Positions 32,686 to 44,395 of a DNA stretch of 64,000 nucleotides are shown piece by piece. The DNA comes from Anastatus disparis (Eukaryota > Arthropoda > Insecta > Hymenoptera > Eupelmidae). The first letter of the stretch is position 1, and the number at the start of each line of letters is the position of its first letter. The translations under genes were made by a program, and so were the position numbers. A model generated the notes under the pieces. That model was given only the letters and a program-made list of their open reading frames with translations. It was not told where the DNA came from and made no database searches. Where the stretch lies: NCBI GenBank assembly GCA_017163975.1, contig JAFFSR010000264.1, forward strand, positions 2,728,001 through 2,792,000, read 5' to 3'.

Positions 32686-33063
32686 TACTATAAAATAAGA
32701 AAAAATATTTTCGAAGCCGCATTGAGATTATTTATTGTTGTTAAATATATAACCAACTGGAAATCTTTTGATATCTTAAATTAACATCTAGACAGTTTAT
32801 AATAATCATCTGGTGTAGTTTGAACCACCGGAACGTGACTAGATACTCCAAAATTCGATGAAATGATGCTACTATGAAATAAAAGAAAATAGCTTCGAAG
32901 TGACATTGAGATTATTTATTGTTGTTACGAATATAACCGTCTGGAAATCTTTTGAAATTTTTAATTAACATCTTAACAGATCATAGTAACCATCTGGTGT
33001 AGTTTGAACCACCGGAAGTTGACTAGATACTCCCAAATCCGATAAAATAATGCTACTACGTTA

Positions 33064-34173
33064 GGGGGCGTCCATCAAATACGTCACGGAAATTTTGGTC
33101 CATTTCAACCCCACCCTTCCCCATCATCACGGTCCCGTCACACTGCAGTTAACCCCCCACACCTAAAGTGACGTATATTAAAAATTCACAAAAAGTAAAA
33201 ATTCAAACAACACTTTATTAAAATTTCAAAGTATTAACATGTTGTATACTAATTATAATTAAAAAAAAAAATAATATTTTTATACAGTATTCTTAATCTA
33301 ATTCAAATACTACGCGATGCGAGCTTGGAAAATTCATATATTTGAATTAGGAGTAAAAATGATTAATATTACAGAATAATTTTTTTTCCGTTTATGAATA
33401 ATTTTTATAATATAAGATAATATTTGAACTATTGAAAACTCTAATTAATTCATAACATGACTCGATTGTTTTACAATACAATACAGGCAAAGAAGAAAAA
33501 TAAAATAAATGTTTGAATTCTTAAATAGTTTAATTTATTTTTATTTTTATTTTTAAACATCTATAAAACTTAAGCATGCCTTATTTAAAAAAATTAAGAT
33601 CTCTACAAACCACACAATTTTCATACGCAAATAAATCAATTGTTTTCGAAATTCACTATAATTAAATTATAATAATGAAATGTTTTTAAAATGAAAATAA
33701 AATATCAGTTCCAATGAATTAATCAATTAATAAAATATGAAATATCCACGTATGCATTTTGAATATAAAAAATTAATTTCTTAATACGATAAATAAAATT
33801 TTTAATTCCAATAGTTTTTTCATGTACTTTTTGAAGTGAGATTGAAAATAAAATAATGATTTATATTTGTGACTGAACGTAAATTAACTTACCTTCAAAC
33901 ATACTGATTACAGAAGCTGCAGGTCAATTAAATTAAAGTATATTATGAAAAAAGGTCAACTCTACGTAAATACTTCAGGTTTTGCAGATTAAATATTAAA
34001 TATGCTATTTACAATCTTGCGTGAATATTTGGGATTTTCAAATAATTATTTTTTAGTGTTTTGTACGTCACTTTGAAGCATAATGCCCCCCCCCCTCCTT
34101 CGTCACGGGACCATCACAAAATTGTGACCCCCCCCCTCCCCCCGAAATGCGTACGTAATTGATGGACGCCCCC
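33064..34173. mobile_element. GGGGGCGTCCAT-ended element inside the 7.4 kb element
   Basis: 1110 bp with ends GGGGGCGTCCATCAAATACG and reverse complement GGGGGCGTCCATCAATTACG, followed by C-tract/GTCACGG blocks at both sides. It is flanked by TTA (33061-33063 and 34174-34176), and neighbouring units show a single TTA at that site. The terminal motif is widespread in animal genomes and I associate it with ISL2EU/IS4EU-like elements. The family name is from memory. Interior AT-rich, no coding. Confidence 0.8.
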
Positions 34174-35260
34174 TTATAGAAAAAAAATAGTTTCAAAGCC
34201 GCATTGAGAATATTTATTGTTTTCACGAATATAACCACCTGGAAATCTTTTAAAATTTTTAATTAACATCTGAACAGATTATAGTAACCATCTAGTGTAG
34301 TTTGAACCACCGGAAGTTGACTAGATACTCCAAAATCCGATAAAATAATGCTACTAGGTTTTAAAAAAAAATAATTTCAAAGCCGCATTGAGAATATTTA
34401 CTGTTGTTACAAATATAACCAACTGGAAACGTTTAGGAATCCTAAATTACAATCTAAATAGTTTATAAAAACCATCTAGTGTAGTTTGAACTGCCGGAAG
34501 GTAACTAGACACACTAAAGTCTAATAAAATAATGCTATTATAAAATAAGAAAAAATATTTTCGAAGCCGCATTGAGATTATTTATTGTTGTATGAATATA
34601 ACCATCTGAAAATCTTTTGAAATCTTAAATTAACATCTGAATAGTTTATAATAATCATCTATTGTAGTTTGAACTACCGGAAGTTGTTTAGATACTCCCA
34701 AATCCAATGAAATAATATTACTACTTCAGAAAAACAAATAGTTTCAAAGCCGCATTAAGAATATTCATTGTTGTTACAAATATAACCAACTGAAATCGTT
34801 AAGAAATCCTAAATTACAATCTAAATAGTTAATAAAAACTATCTGGTGTAGTTTCAACTGCCGAAAGGTAACTAGACACACCCAAGTCTGATAAAATAAT
34901 GCTATTATGAAAGATAAAAAAATATTTTCAAAGCCGCATTGAGAATATTTATTGTTGTTACAAATATAACCACCTAGAAAAGTTTAAAAATCCTGAATTA
35001 ATGTTTAATTAATTAATAAGAACAATTATGTGTAGTTTGCACCGCCGGAAGGCAACCATATAGACCCGTGTATAATAAAATAATGCTAGTGTAATCGAAA
35101 TAAAATAGGTTAAAGCCACGTTGAGATTATTTGATGTTTTTACGAATATAACCATATGAAAAACTTTTAAAATATTAAATTAACATCTGAACAGTTTATA
35201 ATAATCATCTGGTGTAGTTTAAACTGCCGGAAGGTAACTAGACACACCCAAGTGTGATAA

Positions 35261-35476
35261 GTACTGGCAAGTCCATAGCACATATAATTGCCACCTCGAG
35301 CCGAAGGCGAGGGTGGCAAATATGTGGTATGGGCTCGCCATTTTACCTTCCGTGGTGTGTATACTATTTTTCGCCATACCCGGACCGAAAATACAACTTT
35401 TGTTTTTCGGTGCCGGGACGAAAGTTGTGCTTTCTGGCAGGGTATGGCGAAATAGTATATTACACACCAAGGGAGG
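35261..35476. mobile_element. CpG-rich hairpin element inside the 7.4 kb element
   Basis: 216 bp insertion flanked by TAA on both sides (35258-35260 and 35477-35479), single in sister units. It contains CCACCTCGAGCCGAAGGCGA and an inverted pair GTGTGTATACTATTTTTCGC / GCGAAATAGTATATTACACA around a CpG-rich loop. Open frames here on both strands are by-products of the palindrome. Confidence 0.75.
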
Positions 35477-38400
35477 TAAAATAATGCTACTATGAAATAA
35501 AATAAAATAGTTTCAAAGTCGAGTCAAGATTATTTACTGTTGTTACGAATATAACCATCAGTAAATCTGTTGAAATTTTTAATTAACATATGATCAGATT
35601 ATAGTAGCCATCTGGTGTAGTTTGAACCACCGGAAGTTGACTAGATACTCACAAATCCGATAAAATAATGCTACTACGTTATAAAAAAAATAGTTTCAAA
35701 ACCGCATTGAAAATATTTATTGTTGTTACAAATTTAACCAACTGGAAACGTTTAGGAATCCTAAATTACAATCTAAATAGTTAACATAAACCATCTGGTG
35801 TAGTTTAAACTGCCGGAAGGTAACTAGACACATCCAAATCTGATAAAATAATGCTACTATGAAATAAGAAAAAATATTTTCGAAGCCGCATTGAGATTAT
35901 TTATTGTTGTTAAATATATAACCAACTGGAAATCTTTTGATATCTTAAATTAACATCTAGACAGCTTATAACAATCATCTGGTGTAGTTTGAACCACCGG
36001 AACGTGACTAGATACTCCAAAATTCGATGGAATGATGCTACTATGAAAAAAAAGAAAATAGCTTCGACGCAACATTGAGATTATTTATTGTTGTTACGAA
36101 TATAACCATCTGGAAATCTTTTAAAATTTTTAATTGACATCTAAACAGATCATAGTAACCATCTGGTGTAGTTTGAACCACCGGAAGTTGACTAGATACT
36201 CCCAAATCCGATAAAATAATGCTACTATGAAATAAGAAAAAATATTTCCGAAGCCGCATTTAGATTATTTATTGTTGTTACGAATATAACCATCTGAAAA
36301 TCTTTCGAAATCTTAAATCAACATCTGGACAGTTTATAATAATCATCTGGTGTAGATTGAACCACCGGAAGTTGTCTAGATACTCCCAAATTCAATTAAA
36401 TAATGCTACTACGTTATAAAAAGAAATAGTTTTAAAGCCGCATTGAGAGTATTTATTTAACAACAATAAATAATATCAATGCGGCTTTGAAAATATTTTT
36501 TCTTATTTCATAGTAGCATTATTTTATCAGACTTGGGTGTGTCTAGTTACCTTCCGGCAGTTCAAACCACACCGAATTGTTTTTATTAACTATTTAGATT
36601 GTAATTTAGGATTCCTGAACGTTTCCAGTTGGTTATATTTGTAACAACAGTAAATATTCTCAATGCGGCTTTGAATCTATTTTTTTTCTATAACGTAGTA
36701 GCATTATTTTATCGGATTTGGGAGTATCTAGTCAACTTCCGGTTGTTCAAACTACACCAGATGGTTACTATAATTTGTTCAGATGTTAATTAAAAATTTT
36801 AAAAGATTTCCAGATGGTTATATTCGTGAAAACAATAAATATTCTCAATGCGGCTTTGAAACTTTTTTTTTTCTATAACGTAGTAGCATTATTTTATCGG
36901 ATTTGGGAGTATCTAGTCAACTTCCGGTTGTTCAAACTACACCAGATGGTTACTATAATTTGTTCAGATGTTAATTAAAAATTTTAAAAGATTTCCAGAT
37001 GGTTATATTCGTGAAAACAATAAATATTCTCAATGCGGCTTTGAAACTTTTTTTTTTCTATAACGTAGTAGCATTATTTTATCGGATTTGGGAGTATCTA
37101 GTCAACTTCCGGTGGTTCAAACTACACCAGATGGTTACTATGATCTGTTCAGATGTTAATTAAAAATTTCAAAAGATTTCCAAATGGTTATATTCGTAAC
37201 AACAATAAATAATCTGAATGCGGCTTCGAAGCTATTTTATTTTATTCCATAGTAGCATCATTTCATCGAATTTTGGAGTATCTAATCAACTCCCGGTGGT
37301 TCAAACTACACCAGATGGCCACTATAATTTGTTCAGATGTTGATTAAAAATGTTAAAAGATTTACAGTTTGTTATATATTTAACAACAATAAATAATCTC
37401 AATGCGGCTTCGAAAATATTTTCTTATTTCATCGTAGCATTATTTTATCAGACTTGGGTGTGTCTAGTTACCTTCCGGCAGTTTAAACTACACCAGATGA
37501 TTATTATAAACTGTTCAGATGTTAATTTAAGATTTTAAAAGATTTTCAGATGGTTATATTCGTAAAAACATCAAATAATCTCAATGTGGCTTTAACTTAT
37601 TTTATTTCGATTACACTAGCATTATTTTATCATACACGGGTCTATATGGTTGCCTTCCGGCGGTGCAAACTACACATGATCGTTTTTATTAATTAATTAA
37701 ATATTAATTTAGGATTTTTAAACTTTTCTAGGTGGTTATATTATAAGAACATTAAATATTCGCATTACGGCTTTTAATTTATTTCTTATTTGATCAAAGT
37801 AGCATTTTTTGATCATACGTTGGTCTATATAGTGGCCTTCCGGTGATTGATACTACACCAGATCTTTTTTTTATTTCAATTTAATTGTTAATAAAGGATT
37901 TACAGCCATCAGCAGTTGGTTATATTAATAAAAATAAGAATAATATGGATTTCCGCATTTGACTAATTTTTTGGTATATAACAACATTATTTAATCGAAG
38001 ACGGGCCGGTTATATATTTTTCCGGTAATAGAAAAAGGCCTAAATTATTATTAATCATAAATTGAATGTTAATATAGTGAATTTAGTGATTTCCGGCTGG
38101 TTATTTTCATTAATCATAAAATTTTTTCACTTTTTTGTATTTAGCATATTTTATTACATATACACAAAAGTATGTTATTAATCTTAGGTCATTATATCTA
38201 CCTTCCGGTAATCCGAAGTGGTTCAAATTTTTTTTACAATCATTTTCTTAGTTAACAAGATTATTTAAGTCATTTCAAAGTGGTTTAAATAAAAAAAAAA
38301 TTTATTTTAATAGTGTCGGATCTGGACGTCGGAAACTTCAGGCTCATGCGTATATGCCAGGCTACTGTGCTACGGCCACGACACATTTGCACCGGCCTGA

Positions 38401-38514
38401 AAACATTAATTTGTACTGCTTGCGTTCGACCATTAATGACGTGTTTTTAGCCAAGTTATAAGAAAAAATTATTTTTGAAAAGCTTGTTCTATAAAGACAG
38501 TAGTAAATAGCTTG

Positions 38515-39260
38515 TATACAAATTTTAGAGCAAATCTATCGAGTAGTTTACTTGAAATAAAAAAAAATGTAAAATGAAAATTTGTTTTTAAATTAAAATT
38601 TTTTTATAATTAAAACTATGATAAGAAAATCGGTTTTTGAAAGTCATACTTCTTTTAACAGATGCAAATAACTCGTTCAAACATCAAGGCAAATTCTTCT
38701 AGTAATTTACGTAAAATAAAAGAAACAAATAAAAAAATGAAAATTTTGTTTTCAATTTTTCAAATGGTTCTAAAATTAAAACTACACTAAGAAAATCAAT
38801 TTTCAATAGCTTCCCACACATTCAGACACAAAAATTGATAGTATGTAAAATTTGAAGCAAATCCAAATTTTCGAGATCTAATTGACTAAATACAATATTT
38901 TTTTCTGTTTTTTACGCAAGGAAAATCAGTTTTCAAAAATTTCCCCTTTTTTTGACAGTCGCAAATAATTTCCCTGCAAATTTTAGAACAAATCTATCAA
39001 GTACTTTACGTAAAATAAAAAAGAAATATAAAAGAAGAATCGACATTTTTTAAAACATCTTTAAAATTTCATAAAATTGTAACCACGCTAAGAAAATTAT
39101 TTTTTAAAAGCTTATTCTCTTTAGACAAAAGCGAATTGGTTGTATAAAAATTTTGGAGAAAATTTATCGTATGGTTTACGCAAAATAGAAGATAAATGAA
39201 AATTTTTCAAAAAATTTTAAACATGCTCTAAAATTAAAACTGCGCTGAGAAATTTATTTT
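38515..39260. repeat. Diverged ~165-180 bp tandem array, family B, locus 2
   Basis: Four to five units sharing AGCAAATCTATCGAGTAGTT, TTTACGTAAAATAAAA and CTCTAAAATTAAAACTGCGC-type blocks with 7575-8125. Follows closely after the 7.4 kb element. Confidence 0.7.
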
Positions 39261-39274
39261 TCAAACCTTGTTTT

Positions 39275-39549
39275 CTTAAGGAGATGTAAAATGGATACTA
39301 CACCTGTACTCATTAAAATTTTACTATCTTTACATTTTATTTTTAAATTTTCAGTAAAAAAATTCATTAGCTTGCAGTATGTACCATGAAGATTATTTAG
39401 TTAAATTTTCAAATAAATTCATTTATTGAGAAATTTGGGTTCCAAAATTATTTATTACAATTTTTCTATTTTCAATAGGAATCCAAATATCTTAAAAATT
39501 AATGAATTAATTTATTTGAAAATTTAACTAAATAATCATCATGGTACAT
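39275..39549. mobile_element. MITE family C, copy 2, interrupted at the right
   Basis: Left end TTAAGGAGATGTAAAATGGA then TACTACACCTGTACTCAT as in 18330. The inverted inner arm (GAATTAATTTATTTGAAAAT near 39503, CATGGTACAT near 39540) stops where the CCCACACAGCATG element begins, so the latter inserted into this MITE. Confidence 0.7.
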
Positions 39550-40990
39550 CCCACACAGCATGTAAGGTTACAGTGAAAGATGCAATACAAGGTTACAATA
39601 AAATATTGTTCCAAGGTTTCACTGCAACCTTGCAGCAGCATTTCAAACGATACTGGCAATAAAACCTCGCTGCAATATTGCAGCAGTCTTGCACTTAAAC
39701 TTTACGTAGAAACTTTGCTGCAACCTTGCAATAATGTTTCGAAAAAACATTTCACGAAAGGTTACTGCAAGGTTACAATAAAATATTGTCGCAAGGTTTC
39801 ACTTCAACCTTGCAGCAGCATTTCAAATAATAAAAACTATTAAATAATAAGTTTAAAAGAAGATTAAAAATTAATTTAGAAATATATTATTCAAAAGGCT
39901 TAAAGAATTATGTAATATTTTTGGCATCTAATTTTCTATAAAAAATTTTTGTTAAAGTTTTAAAAATTTTATTTTCTATATGTATGTTATATTTAAAAAA
40001 GGGCTTATTATTTTAAAATGAAAATAAATTATATTTTACAACATAAGCTTTATTTGAAAATAATGACAACATTTCAGTATCCGAAACATTTAACTTTTTC
40101 CATAAAATTGTATCAAAATTAATGTAAAACTCAACTTTGTATAAAAATAAAGAAATAAAATAATTATTGATACATAAAGAAAAAGGATTTTATTATTATT
40201 TAAAAAAAAATACATTAAAGAAAGAATTGTTATTATTTCTATTTTTATATTTGTTAACATTTATTATTTTATAATTCATTCGATTCTCTATTTATTTATT
40301 GTACTAATTTTCATTTTTGTATCATCCATCCTTTTAACTGACGTTGTCAGTGCTGATGAACTTAAGCATGTACACTTGGTGGAAAGGATATTTTTTCGAA
40401 TATGTACCTCAAATAGTAACGCTGCATATTTTACCACAGATGTAAGAGAACTTCCAATCATGCATTGAGTTTCGCATCATGATTATTTTGTTTTTTCATA
40501 TAGGTTATTCATGCAAGATTTAAATAATAACTAAAATTTTATTACAAAGATAATTTAGATTAACAATATTAGATTCTATATGATTATTGAACTGAGAAAT
40601 AACAATTTCTTTTTATAAAATTATAATTCAGCTCATGAAAAAAGAAATAATAATGTTTGTTTACTACAATTATGTCAGTAATAAGTAACGATGATGTGAA
40701 ACTTAATCCATGATTTGGAATTGTCTTATGTCTGTGATAAGATATGCGATGTTGCCATTTAAGGTTAACATTCGGAAAAATATCCTTTCCGCCATGTGTA
40801 CATAAATGTATAGTTTGGGGTTTACTAAACACATTTGCAAGAGAAATTTTTTTATTATGTATATTTTTCTTTAAATTTGATTTTTATAATATTTTCCCAG
40901 AGCATAAGCTCCCAATGAAATCTTGCAGAAACCTTTTATTGCAATCTTGCAAGAGTCTTTCATAGTAACTTTGCAAGAATCTTTCAACGA
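39550..40990. mobile_element. CCCACACAGCATG element, copy 1 (right end not resolved)
   Basis: Left end CCCACACAGCATG is shared with 54888. The first ~290 bp is a degenerate expansion of a short AAGGTTACAATA / TGCAACCTTGCAGCAG motif, with a ~180 bp higher-order repeat (GGTTACAATAAAATATTG at 39591 and 39771). Similar CTTGCAAGAGTCTTTCA motifs return at 40915-40990, so the element probably spans both with the 40368-40803 MITE inserted inside. The expected inverted terminus is not seen. Confidence 0.5.
40368..40803. mobile_element. MITE family F (ATGTACA ends), copy 1
   Basis: Ends ATGTACACTTGGTGGAAAGG and reverse complement ATGTACACATGGCGGAAAGG. Both continue into ATATTTTTTCGAATATGT-type arms, and a further inverted block includes CCACAGATGTAAGAGAA against TCTTATGTCTGTG. 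Copy 2 is at 62245-62688. Confidence 0.8.
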
Positions 40991-41248
40991 AAGATATTTA
41001 TTAAGTAAGATATTTATTATGATATTTTACATTGAAATTGATTAACCTAAAATTTTTATTTCTATATTTTTTATATGCATAAAAATAAAACAATGATCCA
41101 AGTTTTAGGTCATTGAAAAAAAGAAACATTTCTAAATATAAAGGCAAAAAATATAGACGCATATTGAAGAGCAGATGCATACAAAATTTGGAGACAAGTT
41201 ATCTCCCAGCTTTTACATTCTTAGCATATCTATATATTAGTAGTATAT

Positions 41249-41635
41249 ACCCTATTGAAAATAATAATCTGGATATCCAGGTGGATTATCTACTTGGATA
41301 TCCAGGTGGATATCACTCTGATTGAGTTAGATATCACTCTGATCTTCATTCACCTGGATGCAGCTACAAACCATTTAAATATTTTTTACGAAAAGTAATA
41401 ATTATGAATTATATAAGCATCTATATAACATAATAATACTAAACATAAAAGAAGATTATATTTTTAGTATTTTTGTTATATTATAATGCCTAATTATTAC
41501 TTTTTGTAAAAAATATCCAAATGGATTTTAGTTGCATCCAGGTTAATAAAGATCAGAGTGATATCTAAATCGAACCACCTGGATATCGAAATGGATAACT
41601 CTCCTGGAAATCCAGCTGCTTATTTTCAACAGGGT
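41249..41635. mobile_element. Foldback element built from CCTGGATATCC motifs
   Basis: Ends ACCCTATTGAAAATAATAAT and reverse complement ACCCTGTTGAAAATAAGCAG. Arms consist of repeated GGATATCCAGGTGGAT and GATATCACTCTGAT motifs. The centre is AT-rich with AAAGTAATAATTA / TAATTATTACTTT. Non-coding. The 41113-41325 open frame is incidental. Confidence 0.75.
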
Positions 41636-41639
41636 AGAT

Positions 41640-42960
41640 ATACAGGCTGTGTATAAGCAGGGGGGGAATAGATTCCTAAACTGGCCTCACTCTTCCTATT
41701 CGCTCTGCGCTTTTATGCATGTCTGTATTACTTGATGAAAATAAAACTTTGGTAATCTAATAAGTTTTAAAAAACAATTATAAAAAAGTAAATTTTAAAT
41801 AAAATTTTGATACGCTAAATACAATTTTGTTCCAAAATCAAATATGTAAATATTTTAATTCCCATAATAATGTTACTTTTAAAATTTATTAATTATTTTT
41901 AAAAATAAAAGGTTTTAGAATTGTTGCAAACCATTTTTATAAGTAAATAATAAATGAATTTACTTGCCAGTTTGATGAATTACTATTTATAAAGATCAGA
42001 AGTTATTTTGTGATGAGTTCTTAAAATGATTTACTACAGCAGGTAACATTTAAAATTTATTATTGAAAATTAAATTTTTTTTGTATAATTATACTGCACC
42101 ACTCAAGCAGTCAAAATTAGTTATTTTCATGAGTGATACTTACTTTTGAATGATTACTTTTTTCATTATAAATAACAAACTTAAAGAAAATCAGTGAAAT
42201 ATTTTATAATTCCAATCAAAACATAAGAAATTTTCAAAATAGTGAACGCTAAATGTTTAATGTTTAAGAAGTAAATTATCATGTTTTATCAATACAAACA
42301 TTACTTTATTTATTATTCACATATGTTAAAACAATGCCTTCAAACAAAGTTTTTCATATGTTCATTAGTTCAATATAAACTTTAATTATAAAATAGAATA
42401 TTGTAATTTCAAGAATTTGTAATTGAACAGCAAATAAAATAACTACATTTAATTGATAATTTGAATACAATGATTATAAAAATTCTCAACGTAATCATTT
42501 ACTTTATTATAATTTCTTGGTCTGGAGCTTCACTCATAATTTAGTTGTTATATACTATAAAGAATTTTTAAATTTTAACTAATTTAATAAATGTATAAAA
42601 CTTTTATACATTCATTAATTTAATGTGACTATACTTTTTAATAATATTTGAAAGTACTTACATTCTAATGTAAAGAGAAAAAAATACAATGATAACTTTT
42701 AAAATCAAGATTAAAAGATAAATACATACCAGATAAATGTATATATGTGTCGATGATGTTCTGCACTAAAAATAGTTTGGCTAACACATAAATATCCTAT
42801 AAGCAGAAGCTCAAGAAAATAGCTGTTACAATAATTTTTAATATTCACATAAATAACTGTTAGTGCAATGCTGATTGTTTTTAATTTTTTAACATCTGCT
42901 GAAATAATTGTCTTTTTTAATTCTTATTGTTTTTATCCATAATTTTTTATTTCTTTCAAT
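41640..42960. other. AT-rich stretch without recognisable feature
   Basis: No open frame of note and no inverted repeat of length that I could support. Confidence 0.4.
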
Positions 42961-42964
42961 TTTG

Positions 42965-43860
42965 AGCTTCACTTTTATATCACTTTTGTAATTTTTTGTT
43001 CCTATTCCTATATAAAAAGTATTCTATTTTCAAAAAGCAACGATCTCTTTTTAAATGAGGTTAAAGATAGAGATACCGGCAAAACGTACCGCTATCAATA
43101 AATATAGATGCTTATAGAAATAGAAGCGTACTTTTAATGGTGAATTTGCAGCTTCACTTATATAATTTATTGTTCATATTAATAATAAAAAGTATTTTTC
43201 TAGTGTGCAAAAGCAACGATCACACTTTTTAAGGTAGTACTATCGTTAAGGGATTGACGGTTCAGAAAAATCTGAAATAAGGTATATAAGTAGATTTAAG
43301 TTAAAATAAGATGTAGTTAAATTTTGGTAAACTTTTGGAGCATGAGAGAGAAATGACAAACATTTTAATTTTCACATTTTTAACACGCGCTCTTATGGTA
43401 ACCACACAGAAATTCTTTTTCAACTTTTGATTATAAGCTACTGATGGTTCAAAATTTCATCAAATTTAACACGTAATTAATTAAAGAACTAAAGAATAAA
43501 TTTTTCAGTATCGAGTTTGAAACGATATAAACATCTTAGACTCAATGCACGCTCGTGTATAGCTATATATATACTATATATAGATATAAAGCGCGTGTTA
43601 AAAGATGAAAATTAAAATGCTTATAATTTTTTTCTCATGCTCTGAAAGTTAACCAAAATTTAACTGTGCTTTATTTGAATTAAAATCTACTTATGTGCCC
43701 AATCTGAGATTTTTCTGAACCGTCAATCCCTTAACGATAGTACTACCTTAAATGAAGTTAAAGAAAGAGGTACCGGCAAAACGTACAACTACCAATGAAT
43801 TATAGAAATAGAAGCGTACTTTTAATGGTGAATTTCGTCCAGAAATGAGTTACTTATGTT
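42965..43860. repeat. ~184 bp tandem duplication split by a MITE
   Basis: Unit 1 (about 42966-43150) and unit 2 (about 43151-43232 plus 43748 onward) share GAGCTTCACTT, AAAAGCAACGATC, ACCGGCAAAACGTAC and TAGAAATAGAAGCGTACTTT. The TTAA of unit 1 (43051-43054) is intact, while that of unit 2 holds the 43233-43747 insertion. Lies 430 bp upstream of the transposase start. Confidence 0.8.
43233..43747. mobile_element. piggyBac-type MITE (GGTAGTACTATCG ends), copy 2
   Basis: 515 bp with ends GGTAGTACTATCGTTAAGGG and exact reverse complement, arms of ~60 bp continuing ATTGACGGTTCAGAAAAATC. Flanked by TTAA at 43229-43232 and 43748-43751. The unoccupied sister unit shows a single TTAA. Confidence 0.9.
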
Positions 43861-44284
43861 ACCCAGCTATTGGGGGCGCCACCAAATCCCATTATTATTT
43901 TTATAAATTAACAATATAATTTTTTCAAAGTACTTGTGACTTGTGAGAGTGGAAAAAATTTTGTATGCATACTATAAATAGATTATTTTTTCACTAAATT
44001 TCTAATTTCCGTAAATGCGTTCCGAGAAAGATAGAACTTCCATGAATAAAAGATAGAATACTTGAATGTTTTAAATTATGTTTTTGCAACTTAGGTTCGA
44101 ATTCGTTAACATAACTACTCAAGTAACGGCTGTATCATCTGTCTTTTTTCTAATGATAGACCTGTCTATACAAATACCCTATGCCGCGTCTGCATACCGG
44201 CTTTACACCATTGCTATATTATTGTACAGTAAACAACGTAATAACATTTTAATTAATAGTTTTGATTAAATTCAAGTTAAAATA

Positions 44285-44395
44285 ATGAAAAAATATAAAA
44301 GATACTTAGAAGCGGGTGATGAGGAAATCGCTAGAAGGACAGCCCAAAGATATAGGCTGGATGTTAATGCATCGGAGGACGAAGCAGAACATGAG
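44285..44395 (+). CDS. CACTA-like transposase exon 1
   Basis: 37 codons from the ATG at 44285 to donor GAG|GTTAGT. Basic then acidic (ends ASEDEAEHE). A short unrelated open frame ends 15 bases upstream (44078-44269). The family's usual start is exactly this type of short basic peptide, which is why this ATG is chosen. Confidence 0.7.

Larger units (their letters stand above)
30921..38347. mobile_element. 7.4 kb foldback element with ~184 bp tandem-repeat arms
   Basis: Left end ATGAGCCTGAAGTTTCCGAC is repeated inverted at the right end (38325-38347). The outer ~450 bp of each arm are unique but mutually inverted. Inside, the left arm (about 31400-36430) is a head-to-tail array of ~19 units and the right arm (about 36450-37860) has ~8 units in the opposite orientation, meeting near 36440-36460. 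Each unit carries CTGGTGTAGTTTGAACCACC, CCGGAAGTTGACTAGATACT (or a CCGGAAGGTAACTAGACACA variant) and AATAATGCTACTA. Units near the centre are most alike. No coding frame. Arm structure resembles Foldback/Galileo-type elements, but the sequence is not one I know. Confidence 0.9.

Noticed and set aside
35219..35495. Three overlapping open frames on both strands
   Set aside because: They lie in and around a CpG-rich palindromic insertion of 216 bp with TAA duplications, not a gene.
30921..38347. CRISPR-like or ribozyme-bearing satellite interpretation of the regular repeats
   Set aside because: Repeat units are contiguous ~184 bp without spacers, in a eukaryotic context, and I saw no hammerhead core (CTGATGA...GAAA) in the units.
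39580..39843. 87-codon Cys/Ser/Tyr-rich open frame
   Set aside because: Generated by the degenerate TGCAACCTTGCAGCAG repeat of the CCCACACAGCATG element. The two halves are copies of each other.
44078..44269. 63-codon open frame just upstream of the transposase ATG, considered as an upstream exon
   Set aside because: Its composition is unlike the family start, and the downstream ATG at 44285 gives the expected short basic N-terminus.
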